The position numbers were made by a program, and so were the translations under genes. A stretch of 18,423 nucleotides of DNA from an uncultured Lachnospiraceae bacterium (lineage in GTDB: Bacteria; Bacillota; Clostridia; Lachnospirales; Lachnospiraceae): assembly GCA_902783295.1 (NCBI GenBank), contig CACZQT010000368.1:1-18423 (forward strand), read 5' to 3'. The notes under the pieces are model-generated. The model saw only the letters and a list, made by a program, of their open reading frames with translations, did not search any database and was not told the origin of the DNA. The stretch's first letter is position 1. Every line of letters begins with the position of its first letter. This document shows, piece after piece, positions 11,409-18,423 of the stretch.

Positions 11409-13127
11409 ATGTCTATTCAAACAATGGATGCCGGCCTGCTGAAGCAGGCCTTTCTGGCAGGCGCCAGGAATCTGGAAAACAACAAGGATTGGATCAACGA
11501 TCTGAATGTGTTCCCCGTACCTGACGGGGACACAGGGACGAATATGACCCTGACCATCCTCTCCGCCGTAAAAGAGGTGGAGAAGGTGGGCGATGTGACG
11601 ATGGCAAATCTGGCCAAAGCCATTTCCTCCGGTTCCCTGCGCGGCGCCCGCGGAAATTCAGGGGTTATCCTGTCTCAGCTGCTCAGAGGCTTTACCCGTG
11701 AGATCCGGGAACATGAGGCAATTACGCCGGCCATTGGGGCGGCTGCTTTTGTGCGGGCTACGGAAACGGCCTATAAAGCGGTTATCAAACCGAAAGAAGG
11801 AACGATTCTGACCGTTGCCCGTGGAATGGCGGATAAGGCGAAGGAACTTGCAGATGCAGGACTTCCGCTGGATGAAATGATGGAAGCCGTCATTGCTCAT
11901 GGTGACGAGGTACTTGCGCAGACACCAGAGCTTCTGCCGGTACTGAAACAGGCCGGAGTGGTGGATTCCGGCGGTCAGGGACTCATGCAGGTCATGAAGG
12001 GTGCGCTGGCCGGAGTCCGGGGTCAGATGATCGTGGAAAGCAAAGCCCCCGAAGCCGCAGTGGATGCAGAAGCCAGAGAACATGTTCTGGCACATACGGA
12101 GGATCTCGGAGAGATCAAATTCGGCTACTGTACGGAATTCATCATCAACCTGGAAAAAGGAAATTTTGATGATGACGAAGCGGTGCGCTTCCGTGAGTTC
12201 CTGGAATCCCTGGGGGATTCGATCGTCATGGTGGCGGACGACGACATGGTGAAGGTACATGTACACACCAACGATCCTGGTGTCGTGTTCACGAGAGCTT
12301 TAACGTATGGAAGCCTTTCGCGCATGAAGATTGACAATATGCGCGAGGAACATGAAGAGAAGCTGATCAGGGATGCTTCCCGCATTGCGGCGGAGCAGAA
12401 GAAGCAGCTGGAGGAAAAAACAGTTGCGGAAAAACAGGCTCAGAAAGAGAAAGAAGAGCCCAGGAAGCCGGCCGGCTTCATCTCCGTTTCCACCGGCAGC
12501 GGCCTGGCCAGGATTCTGAAAGGCCTGGGTGTGGATGAGCTGATCGAAGGCGGACAGACCATGAATCCCAGCACCGCAGATGTCATAGATGCGGTCGGCC
12601 GGGTGAATGCAGACGTCGTATACGTGTTCCCGAACAACTCCAACATTATTCTCGCAACGGAACAGGCAGCCGGTCTGGTGAAGGATAAGCAGGTGATCGT
12701 GATTCCTTCCAAGAGCATCCCTCAGGGGATTGCGGCTCTTATCTCGTATTCGCAGATGGCTACGCCGGAAGAGAACCGCCAGGGCATGACGGAAGCCATG
12801 CAGAATGTTAAGACCGGGCAGGTCACTTATGCGGTAAGGGATACCATGATCGACGACCGGGAGATTCATCAGGGCGATATTATGGGCCTGGGAGATCATT
12901 CAGCCCTTCTGGCCGTGGGCAGTACACCCGGAGAAGCCGTCATGGAAATGCTTGCCAAGCTGGTCGATGAGGAGTCAGAACTGATCAGCCTTTATTACGG
13001 GGCGGATATCAGTGAGGAAGAAGCGGACTCTCTGGCGGAGGAGATTACAGAACGCTTCCCGGACTGCGAAGTGGAACTGAACTGCGGCGGCCAGCCGATC
13101 TACTACTATATCTTATCTGTAGAATAA
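11409..13127 (+). CDS. fakA: DAK2-domain fatty acid kinase catalytic subunit (FakA / YloV type)
   Basis: FakA phosphorylates fatty acids that are held by a separate FakB (DegV-family) carrier, allowing exogenous fatty acids to enter phospholipid synthesis. The DAK2 nucleotide-binding motif NVFPVPDGDTGTNM ends at residue 46, with the conserved Asp39 and Asp41. GARGNSGVILSQLLRG and VVDSGGQGL follow, also typical. A middle domain and a C-terminal DegV-like domain (from about residue 355) complete the 572-residue protein, separated by a charged linker rich in Lys and Glu (about 325-350). CGGGAG is 5 nt before the ATG at 11409. No fakB gene lies in the window, so the carrier must be encoded elsewhere. 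Some databases call the family DAK2-fusion protein YloV. Confidence 0.9.
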   Translation: MSIQTMDAGLLKQAFLAGARNLENNKDWINDLNVFPVPDGDTGTNMTLTILSAVKEVEKVGDVTMANLAKAISSGSLRGARGNSGVILSQLLRGFTREIREHEAITPAIGAAAFVRATETAYKAVIKPKEGTILTVARGMADKAKELADAGLPLDEMMEAVIAHGDEVLAQTPELLPVLKQAGVVDSGGQGLMQVMKGALAGVRGQMIVESKAPEAAVDAEAREHVLAHTEDLGEIKFGYCTEFIINLEKGNFDDDEAVRFREFLESLGDSIVMVADDDMVKVHVHTNDPGVVFTRALTYGSLSRMKIDNMREEHEEKLIRDASRIAAEQKKQLEEKTVAEKQAQKEKEEPRKPAGFISVSTGSGLARILKGLGVDELIEGGQTMNPSTADVIDAVGRVNADVVYVFPNNSNIILATEQAAGLVKDKQVIVIPSKSIPQGIAALISYSQMATPEENRQGMTEAMQNVKTGQVTYAVRDTMIDDREIHQGDIMGLGDHSALLAVGSTPGEAVMEMLAKLVDEESELISLYYGADISEEEADSLAEEITERFPDCEVELNCGGQPIYYYILSVE

Positions 13128-13152
13128 ACACCGCGGAAAACGCGCACTGAAC

Positions 13153-13202
13153 AACAGGAAAGGCAGGGGCCAAAGGAAGATTCCGGAGGCTCCTTTCCTG
13201 TT
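13153..13202 (+). terminator. Possible terminator or attenuator hairpin between fakA and recG
   Basis: AACAGGAAAGG (13153-13163) and CCTTTCCTGTT (13192-13202) can form an 11-bp stem with a 28-nt loop that may contain a smaller GGAA/TTCC hairpin. The following T-run is short, so termination may be partial. The rest of the 145-nt gap is purine-rich and holds another small hairpin, GAGACTTC-x-GAAGGGTCTC, near 13222-13245. Confidence 0.35.
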
Positions 13203-13272
13203 TCGGAAAAGATACTTCGAAAAAGAGACTTCGGAGAAGGGTCTCAGGGAAACAGACTCTGGAAGGGAAACT

Positions 13273-15324
13273 ATGCGGGAAACAGATCCGGTACGTGATT
13301 TAAAAGGGGTAGGCGAAAAAACCGCGAAGACCTTCGCCGGGATGGGGATAGAAACCATCGGGGATCTGCTGGAAGCCTATCCGGTAAATTATGAGAAATA
13401 TGAAGCACCGGTACCGGTGGCAGAAGCAGAATCAGGACAGCTCTGCACTCTGGAGGGAATATTTTCCTCTAAGGCCGAAACCCGGAAAAGTGCCAGGGGC
13501 CTGGTAATGACCCAGGTTTCCCTGAAGGATGATTCCGGGATCTGCCGGCTGATATGGTTCCGCATGCCCTTTCTGGCAAACCAGCTGAAAAAGGGGCAGG
13601 AAGCGCTGGCCAGAGGCCGCTTTCAAAGAGGCGCCTACGGCCCCGTCATGGAGCAGCCAAAGCTCTATACAAGAGAAGAATATGAAGAGAGGATGCGCTC
13701 CCTGCAGCCTGTCTATCCACTGTCCGCAGGTTTGACGAACCGGCTGAGGAGCAAACTCCTGGCACAGGCTCTGGAAGGGCTGGATTCATTCCCGGATCCG
13801 CTTCCGTTGAAGATCCGGCAGAAATTCGGGCTGTCAGGGAGAAGAGCTGCTCTTCAGGAAATTCATTTCCCCCGGGAGAGGGACAGCCTTCTGAAAGCCA
13901 GGGAACGCCTGGTTTTTGAAGAGTTCTTTTTGTTTCTGCTTTCCATCCGTCGTCTGAAAGAGGGATGGGAGGAAGCAGAAAACCGCTGTCCCATGAAGAA
14001 ACGTACCTGGGCCGGGCAGCTGTTCCAAAATCTGCCATACAGGCTGACAGGTGCTCAGCAGAGAGTCTGGGGAGAAATTGAAAAGGACCTGGAGGGCGGC
14101 CGCCGGATGAGCCGTCTGGTGCAGGGAGATGTCGGTTCCGGGAAAACGGTACTGGCCCAGCTGGCGCTGGCGACAGCCGTGGAAAACGGGTATCAGGGAG
14201 CGCTGATGGTCCCGACAGAAGTGCTGGCAGCCCAGCATTATGAGGATTTTACGCAGCTGTTCGAGACAGCCGGGCTTCCTGTACGCTGCTGCCTGCTGAC
14301 AGGCGCCCAGACGGCTTCCCGGAAAAAAGAGATCTGCCGGGCTGTAGAGGCGGGGGAGGCAGATATAGTCATCGGAACGCATGCGCTGATCCAGGAAAAT
14401 GTACGGTTTCACCGGCTGGGGCTGGTGGTTACTGACGAGCAGCATCGGTTTGGCGTTCGCCAGAGGGAAGTGCTGGCTGAAAAAGGAGACGGGGTTCATG
14501 TTCTGGTTATGAGTGCTACCCCTATTCCCCGTACGCTGGCTATCATCCTGTACGGAGATATGGATATTTCCCGGGTGGATGAACTCCCTGCCGGACGCAG
14601 GCCGATCCGGAACTGTGTAGTGGACCCGTCCTGGCGGCCGAAGGCCTTTCAGTTCCTGCGGCGCCAGGTGGAAGAGGGGCGGCAGGCGTATGTCATCTGC
14701 CCGATGGTGGAAGAAGGAGAAGGCCTGGATGCGGAGAATGTGGCGGATACGGCAGACCGCCTGAGAGAAGCTCTGCCCCCTTCTTTCCGGATTGAGACCC
14801 TGCACGGACGCATGCGGCCAAAAGAGAAGACAAAGAGGATGGAAGCGTTTGCTGCCGGGGAAATCGATATTCTGGTATCCACGACGGTCGTGGAAGTCGG
14901 GGTAAACGTCCCGAATGCCACGGTAATGATGGTAGAGAACGCGGAACGTTTCGGCCTGGCTCAGCTGCATCAGCTCCGGGGACGTGTCGGCCGCGGCGGA
15001 AACCAGTCTTACTGTATTTTTATGGATGGATCCGGAGAAGGCGGGAAGAATAAACGCCTTTCGGTACTGGTATCTTCGAACGACGGTTTTGCCATTGCCG
15101 CAGAAGACCTGAAACTCCGCGGACCGGGGGATGTTTTCGGCATCCGGCAGAGTGGGGAAATGGATTTTGCTCTGGGAGATATTTATACGGATGCGGAAGT
15201 GCTGCAGAAAGCGGCGGAAGCCTGCGGGCAGGTACTGGCGGAAGATCCGGGAATGGAAGGACCGGAGTACACAGATCTCCGGAAGAAGCTCGAGAAGCTT
15301 CAGGGGAAGAACATTCCGCTGTGA
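13273..15324 (+). CDS. recG: ATP-dependent DNA helicase RecG
   Basis: RecG remodels stalled replication forks and Holliday junctions. The N-terminal wedge/OB region (about residues 1-160) starts with DPVRDLKGVGEKTAKTFAGMG. The Walker A motif GDVGSGKT is at residues 285-292 and the helicase motif II DEQH at 388-391, followed by the RecG-specific FGVRQRE. MSATPIPRTLA, STTVVEVGVNVPNA and QLRGRVGRG follow in order. Length (683) is normal. GGAAGGGAAACT lies just upstream of the ATG at 13273. In B. subtilis recG also lies shortly downstream of yloU-yloV, and here the sdaAB-sdaAA genes found between them in Bacillus are absent. Confidence 0.96.
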   Translation: MRETDPVRDLKGVGEKTAKTFAGMGIETIGDLLEAYPVNYEKYEAPVPVAEAESGQLCTLEGIFSSKAETRKSARGLVMTQVSLKDDSGICRLIWFRMPFLANQLKKGQEALARGRFQRGAYGPVMEQPKLYTREEYEERMRSLQPVYPLSAGLTNRLRSKLLAQALEGLDSFPDPLPLKIRQKFGLSGRRAALQEIHFPRERDSLLKARERLVFEEFFLFLLSIRRLKEGWEEAENRCPMKKRTWAGQLFQNLPYRLTGAQQRVWGEIEKDLEGGRRMSRLVQGDVGSGKTVLAQLALATAVENGYQGALMVPTEVLAAQHYEDFTQLFETAGLPVRCCLLTGAQTASRKKEICRAVEAGEADIVIGTHALIQENVRFHRLGLVVTDEQHRFGVRQREVLAEKGDGVHVLVMSATPIPRTLAIILYGDMDISRVDELPAGRRPIRNCVVDPSWRPKAFQFLRRQVEEGRQAYVICPMVEEGEGLDAENVADTADRLREALPPSFRIETLHGRMRPKEKTKRMEAFAAGEIDILVSTTVVEVGVNVPNATVMMVENAERFGLAQLHQLRGRVGRGGNQSYCIFMDGSGEGGKNKRLSVLVSSNDGFAIAAEDLKLRGPGDVFGIRQSGEMDFALGDIYTDAEVLQKAAEACGQVLAEDPGMEGPEYTDLRKKLEKLQGKNIPL

Positions 15325-15329
15325 CGAAA

Positions 15330-15375
15330 CCGGACAAATGAGCCGGATGATAGAACCGGATAGGAGGAAGCCGGA
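15330..15375 (+). repeat. Spaced CCGGA repeats before the AEC transporter gene
   Basis: CCGGA occurs at 15330, 15343, 15356 and 15371, with steps of 13, 13 and 15 nt, filling the whole recG-AEC gap and enclosing the AGGAGG ribosome binding site (15362-15366). CCGG is self-complementary, so alternative small hairpins around the binding site are possible. This may also be chance in a G+C-balanced genome. Confidence 0.4.
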
Positions 15376-16302
15376 ATGCAGACAGTGATTCTGAAACTGA
15401 TTTCCATGCTTATACCTGTGGCGTTGGGGTATTTTCTGAAGAAAGCCGGTGTTTTCGGCCCGACAGATTACCGCTTCCTCACGAAAGTCGTGCTGTATAT
15501 CACCCTTCCTGCGACAGCGATCGCTTCGTTCGCTTCCACAAACCTGAATCCTGCCATGCTGGGAATCCCTCTGCTGGCTTTTGCCATGAACTGGGTCGGC
15601 CTGGGATACGCAGCGCTGACATCCCGCGGAATCAGGGACCGGAAACGCCGCGCCATGGATATGTTCTGCCTGACAGGCTATAACATGGGGAACTTTCTGA
15701 TTCCTTTTGCCCAGCAGTTCATGGGGGCGGAAGGTGTGGCGGTTACGGCGCTCTTTGACTCCGGAAATTCTCCGATGTGTGTAGGGGGACATTATGTAGC
15801 CATCACGACGATTGTGGGAACCGAGGGAAAAAAGCAGACGTTCAAAGGAATTATGAAGAAACTGCTGTCTTCCCCGTCGCTGGTAGTATATCTGATTCTT
15901 ATTGCCATGACCCTGGCAGGACTCCGGGTCCCGGCCCCTGTGGCGCAGATCTGCCAGCTTACAGGGAGCGCGAATGCGTTCTGCTCTATGTTTATGATGG
16001 GGCTGATGTTCGAGATACACTTCGATGCCTCTTATATGAAGGCGGCAGCTTTTGCACTGTCCCGCAGATATCTGCTGTCTCTCCTGGCCGCTCTGGGAGC
16101 GTATTTCCTCCTGCCCTTTAGCCTGCCCGTGCGTCAGACGCTGGTTCTGGTGGCTTTTGCGCCGATTCCGAGCCTGGCTGCGGTCTTTACGGAAAATGTG
16201 GACGGGGATGTGGGCCTGGCCAGCTTTATCACATCCTGTTCTTTCCTGATCAGTTCTGTCATACTGACCCTGATCATTTTCCTCCTGGGAATTGGGGGGT
16301 AA
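15376..16302 (+). CDS. AEC-family transporter (auxin efflux carrier-like permease)
   Basis: The 308-residue protein is almost entirely hydrophobic with about 8-10 membrane segments split in two halves by a basic cytosolic loop, the layout of AEC permeases, which move malate, malonate or other small organic anions in bacteria. Family signs are the N-terminal LISMLIPVALGYFLKKAG, TKVVLYITLPATAIASFAS, GYNMGNFLIPFA, and the C-terminal LVLVAFAPIPSLAAVF. Substrate cannot be told from sequence. The ATG at 15376 has GGAGG 9 nt upstream. It is 51 nt after recG and 7 nt before the sensor-regulator gene, so the last two may form a functional pair. Confidence 0.88.
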   Translation: MQTVILKLISMLIPVALGYFLKKAGVFGPTDYRFLTKVVLYITLPATAIASFASTNLNPAMLGIPLLAFAMNWVGLGYAALTSRGIRDRKRRAMDMFCLTGYNMGNFLIPFAQQFMGAEGVAVTALFDSGNSPMCVGGHYVAITTIVGTEGKKQTFKGIMKKLLSSPSLVVYLILIAMTLAGLRVPAPVAQICQLTGSANAFCSMFMMGLMFEIHFDASYMKAAAFALSRRYLLSLLAALGAYFLLPFSLPVRQTLVLVAFAPIPSLAAVFTENVDGDVGLASFITSCSFLISSVILTLIIFLLGIGG

Positions 16303-16309
16303 TGGCCTT

Positions 16310-18423
16310 ATGGAAAAAAAGAAAAAACGCCGGGCCAGGGGCAGTGTGTTTTCACGCACCATGCTGATGCTCCTGTTTCTGTCGCTGGTTACGGTTCTGG
16401 CAATGCTGTTCTTTGTGAACTATATTGTCAGCCAGAACCAGAAAAACCGCATCCGTACCGTGCATGAAGACCAGCTGAAGCAGGTGGCCGTTTACGTGGA
16501 CGGGCAGATCAGTGCAGTGGAGCAGGATAACGCTCAGCTGATCCACGGGACGGATGTTATTTCCCTGATGGTGAATCCCAGGCGGAAGGACAGCGATGTA
16601 GGTTATCATGTGATATCCGCCCTGAAGAACAGTACGGAACAGAACAATATGGTCCGCAGAGCTTTTTTATATCTGCCGACCACCGGTGAGGTATACAGTT
16701 TTACGGGGAGTGCCTCTTCTCTGGAGGACTTTTCCGGAAGGAAGGATATTGAATACTATCTGGAACTCAGGGAACAGGGAAGGACTTCCGGGGCAGAGAG
16801 CGAACACCGTCTGATGTTCCGGAACCGGCGTCTGTATGTGGTGACGGATTTCTGTGTTCCGATTTTTATCGGGGCTCTTTTCCAGGAGGTGGATCTGGAT
16901 CTGCTGAACTCAAGTATCCAGGGAAGCAGCAAAGAACCACTGGAGAGCTTTTTTGTACTGGGGGCATCCGGGGGCATCATCCTGGCCCAGGAGGAAGTCC
17001 AGGCGGAACTGAAAGAAGTGCTGAAGAATCGTTCCTATACTGATGCCAGGAATCCGGAACGGGGAGGCCGGGAAGATTATATGATCTACGCTTCCTCGGA
17101 AAACACACTGACCTATGGCATCCATGTGGCGCCGTCTTCCGGATGGCTGAATGTGGAAACGATGCTGTGGACCGTGGTTCCTTTTCTTCTGATCTATGCT
17201 GTTTTTTCAGTACTTTATTCCCTGAGCATTACCCGGCGCATATATGCGCCGATCAACCGGCTGATGCAGATTACGGCTGCGGAACGTACGGATATGAACC
17301 GTCTTTTCAACGACCGGGGGCGGAATGAACTGGAACTGCTGGAAGAAGCTTTTCAGAGTACTCTTGGTGAGAACCGCCAGCACAAGGAACTGCTTGCCGA
17401 TATTTCTCAGGACGTTTTGAGCCAGATGTTCCGGGGGATTCTGACCGGTACTGTCGCAGAGCCGGATTATATCCGGAGCCGCATGGAAGGCCTGGGCCTG
17501 TCCCGTTTCCGTACCGGCCGGTTCCAGGCGTTGGCAGGTATTATCCGGCCGATGGAGAAAAGAGAGCTTTCTTCCGTGGAGGAAGGTCTGTATCAGAGAA
17601 GTCTGCTGGCTGTGCTGGCAGAATGTCAGGGAGATGATTTCCTTCTGATTTCGTTCTTTATGGATGCGGACCATCTCGCGGTGCTGCTCTGCTTCCCGCA
17701 GGAGGAATCGGCTCTGCAGATCAAGACCCGGGTCGGAAAACTCCAGGAAGAGGTTCTGGAAAAAGTGGCGCAGCTGCCGTACACGGTGGTTTTCGGACGC
17801 GGAAAGCTCTGCAATGAAATTTCTTCTCTGCGCTTTTCCTGGCAGGAAGCCCTGGAGGAAGTACAGTATCAGATTTACCTGGAAGATACACCGCAGCAGG
17901 AACGTAAGGAACGTCCGTCCAGGACGGACGATGCGGACCTCGTGTATTTCAGGGAACAGGCAGCTCATCTGGCGGCCCGGGCTGAAAAAGAGCGTATGGA
18001 AACCATCAGCGCGATGGCCGGATCCCTGGCCAGGGAATTTACGGATTGTGACGCCGGCAGGCGGGCTGTCATCCTCGAGTCTGTGATGGACGTGCTCTAT
18101 GAGAAATTGATCGAGGCGCATCTGACTCCGGAAGAAATTCAGGAAATGCACCTGACGGAAAAAGGAGAGCAGGCTCTCTCCTCGGAGGACGCAGGAGAGA
18201 TGGGACAGCTGGTCGGGGAGATGCTGCTGGCAGCGGCAGGAATGATTCATACCAACAGCCGGAAAAGCCGGTACCGCTACGTGGACTCCGCCAAGGAATA
18301 CATTTCTGCCCATTATTCAGACGGGAATCTGTCTCTTATTGAGGTCAGTGAAGCCGTGGGTATTTCCGCACCTTATCTGTCTGCCATTTTCGCAGAGATC
18401 AGCAAGGGCGGCTTTTCCGCCTA
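16310..18423 (+). CDS. Membrane-anchored AraC-family regulator, 3' end outside window
   Basis: The frame is open from ATG 16310 to the right edge, giving the first 704 residues. A basic start (MEKKKKRRARG) precedes membrane segment one (about residues 18-40), an extracytoplasmic sensor of about 240 residues of the Cache-like type (FLYLPTTGEVYSF, QEVDLDLLNSS), and membrane segment two (about 285-308), followed by a HAMP-like TRRIYAPINRLMQ. The cytosolic part leads to an AraC-type helix-turn-helix from about residue 655: YISAHYSDGNLSLIEVSEAV then GISAPYLSAIF. Only the first helix-turn-helix is inside the window. Such proteins act as one-component sensors of extracellular sugars or oligosaccharides and control adjacent transporters. 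The start has GGGGGG about 10 nt upstream and lies 7 nt after the AEC stop. It has no receiver domain. Confidence 0.88.
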   Translation, partial: MEKKKKRRARGSVFSRTMLMLLFLSLVTVLAMLFFVNYIVSQNQKNRIRTVHEDQLKQVAVYVDGQISAVEQDNAQLIHGTDVISLMVNPRRKDSDVGYHVISALKNSTEQNNMVRRAFLYLPTTGEVYSFTGSASSLEDFSGRKDIEYYLELREQGRTSGAESEHRLMFRNRRLYVVTDFCVPIFIGALFQEVDLDLLNSSIQGSSKEPLESFFVLGASGGIILAQEEVQAELKEVLKNRSYTDARNPERGGREDYMIYASSENTLTYGIHVAPSSGWLNVETMLWTVVPFLLIYAVFSVLYSLSITRRIYAPINRLMQITAAERTDMNRLFNDRGRNELELLEEAFQSTLGENRQHKELLADISQDVLSQMFRGILTGTVAEPDYIRSRMEGLGLSRFRTGRFQALAGIIRPMEKRELSSVEEGLYQRSLLAVLAECQGDDFLLISFFMDADHLAVLLCFPQEESALQIKTRVGKLQEEVLEKVAQLPYTVVFGRGKLCNEISSLRFSWQEALEEVQYQIYLEDTPQQERKERPSRTDDADLVYFREQAAHLAARAEKERMETISAMAGSLAREFTDCDAGRRAVILESVMDVLYEKLIEAHLTPEEIQEMHLTEKGEQALSSEDAGEMGQLVGEMLLAAAGMIHTNSRKSRYRYVDSAKEYISAHYSDGNLSLIEVSEAVGISAPYLSAIFAEISKGGFSA

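Noticed and set aside
15338..15388. 16-codon upstream frame overlapping the AEC start
   Set aside because: It has no Shine-Dalgarno sequence and is the tail of a longer shadow frame in recG.
16313..16327. A7-G-A6 run at the start of the AraC-type gene as a slippage or phase-variation site
   Set aside because: It encodes a lysine-rich start common in membrane proteins with a cytosolic N-terminus, and it is too short to claim switching without strain data.
13834..16362. 842-codon open frame on the minus strand, antisense to recG and the AEC gene
   Set aside because: It lies opposite two clear genes, has no ribosome binding site, and its product is rich in His, Arg, Gln and Ser in the way typical of a mirror frame. 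Its length reflects codon bias on the other strand.
17207..18313. 368-codon minus-strand frame opposite the AraC-type regulator
   Set aside because: The plus-strand frame has membrane segments and an AraC helix-turn-helix, while the minus frame has no family features.

Overview
The window looks like a chromosomal stretch of a spore-forming Firmicute of the Clostridia, most likely a Lachnospiraceae relative. This rests on gene content and order (a yicC-remA-gmk-rpoZ block, rimO-pgsA, a DUF2953/GerW pair as in Bacillus ytfI-ytfJ, rpmB divergent from an Asp23-FakA-RecG group), on strong GGAGG-type ribosome binding sites, and on the zinc-ribbon form of L28. G+C is about one half by eye. No mobile element, CRISPR array or phage gene was seen, so this is mostly core housekeeping DNA.

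Layout. 1-401 is the tail of a surface protein that enters from the left. A 22-bp perfect hairpin separates it from a convergent gene (490-1179, minus) for a secreted helical-repeat protein of unknown function. 1394-1639 is a tRNA unit: consensus promoter, tRNA-Val(UAC), tRNA-Met(CAU), terminator. pheA (prephenate dehydratase) begins only 17 nt after that terminator. rqcH (ribosome quality control) runs leftward at 2673-4424 and diverges from yicC through an exactly symmetric overlapping promoter.

4532-10500 is a long rightward run: yicC, remA, gmk, rpoZ, rimO, pgsA, a conserved hypothetical, a DUF2953 membrane protein with an 18-residue tandem repeat, and gerW. Many junctions overlap (8-nt, 11-nt and two ATGA overlaps), which suggests co-translation. 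A bidirectional terminator closes the run opposite rpmB (10619-10804, minus). From a divergent promoter region rightward come an Asp23/YloU protein, a FakA-type DAK2 kinase, recG, an AEC-family transporter and a membrane-anchored AraC-type regulator cut off by the right edge.

The genes serve RNA and ribosome maintenance (rqcH, yicC, rpoZ, rimO, rpmB, tRNAs), lipid metabolism (pgsA, fakA), nucleotide and amino acid metabolism (gmk, pheA), DNA repair (recG), development (remA, gerW) and sensing or export (AEC, AraC). I found no convincing new multi-gene system. The most noteworthy items are the mirror-symmetric rqcH/yicC promoter, the tRNA-terminator-pheA arrangement, two repeat-bearing proteins, the acidic tail on RpoZ, and a recurring pattern of stem-loops placed directly before ribosome binding sites.
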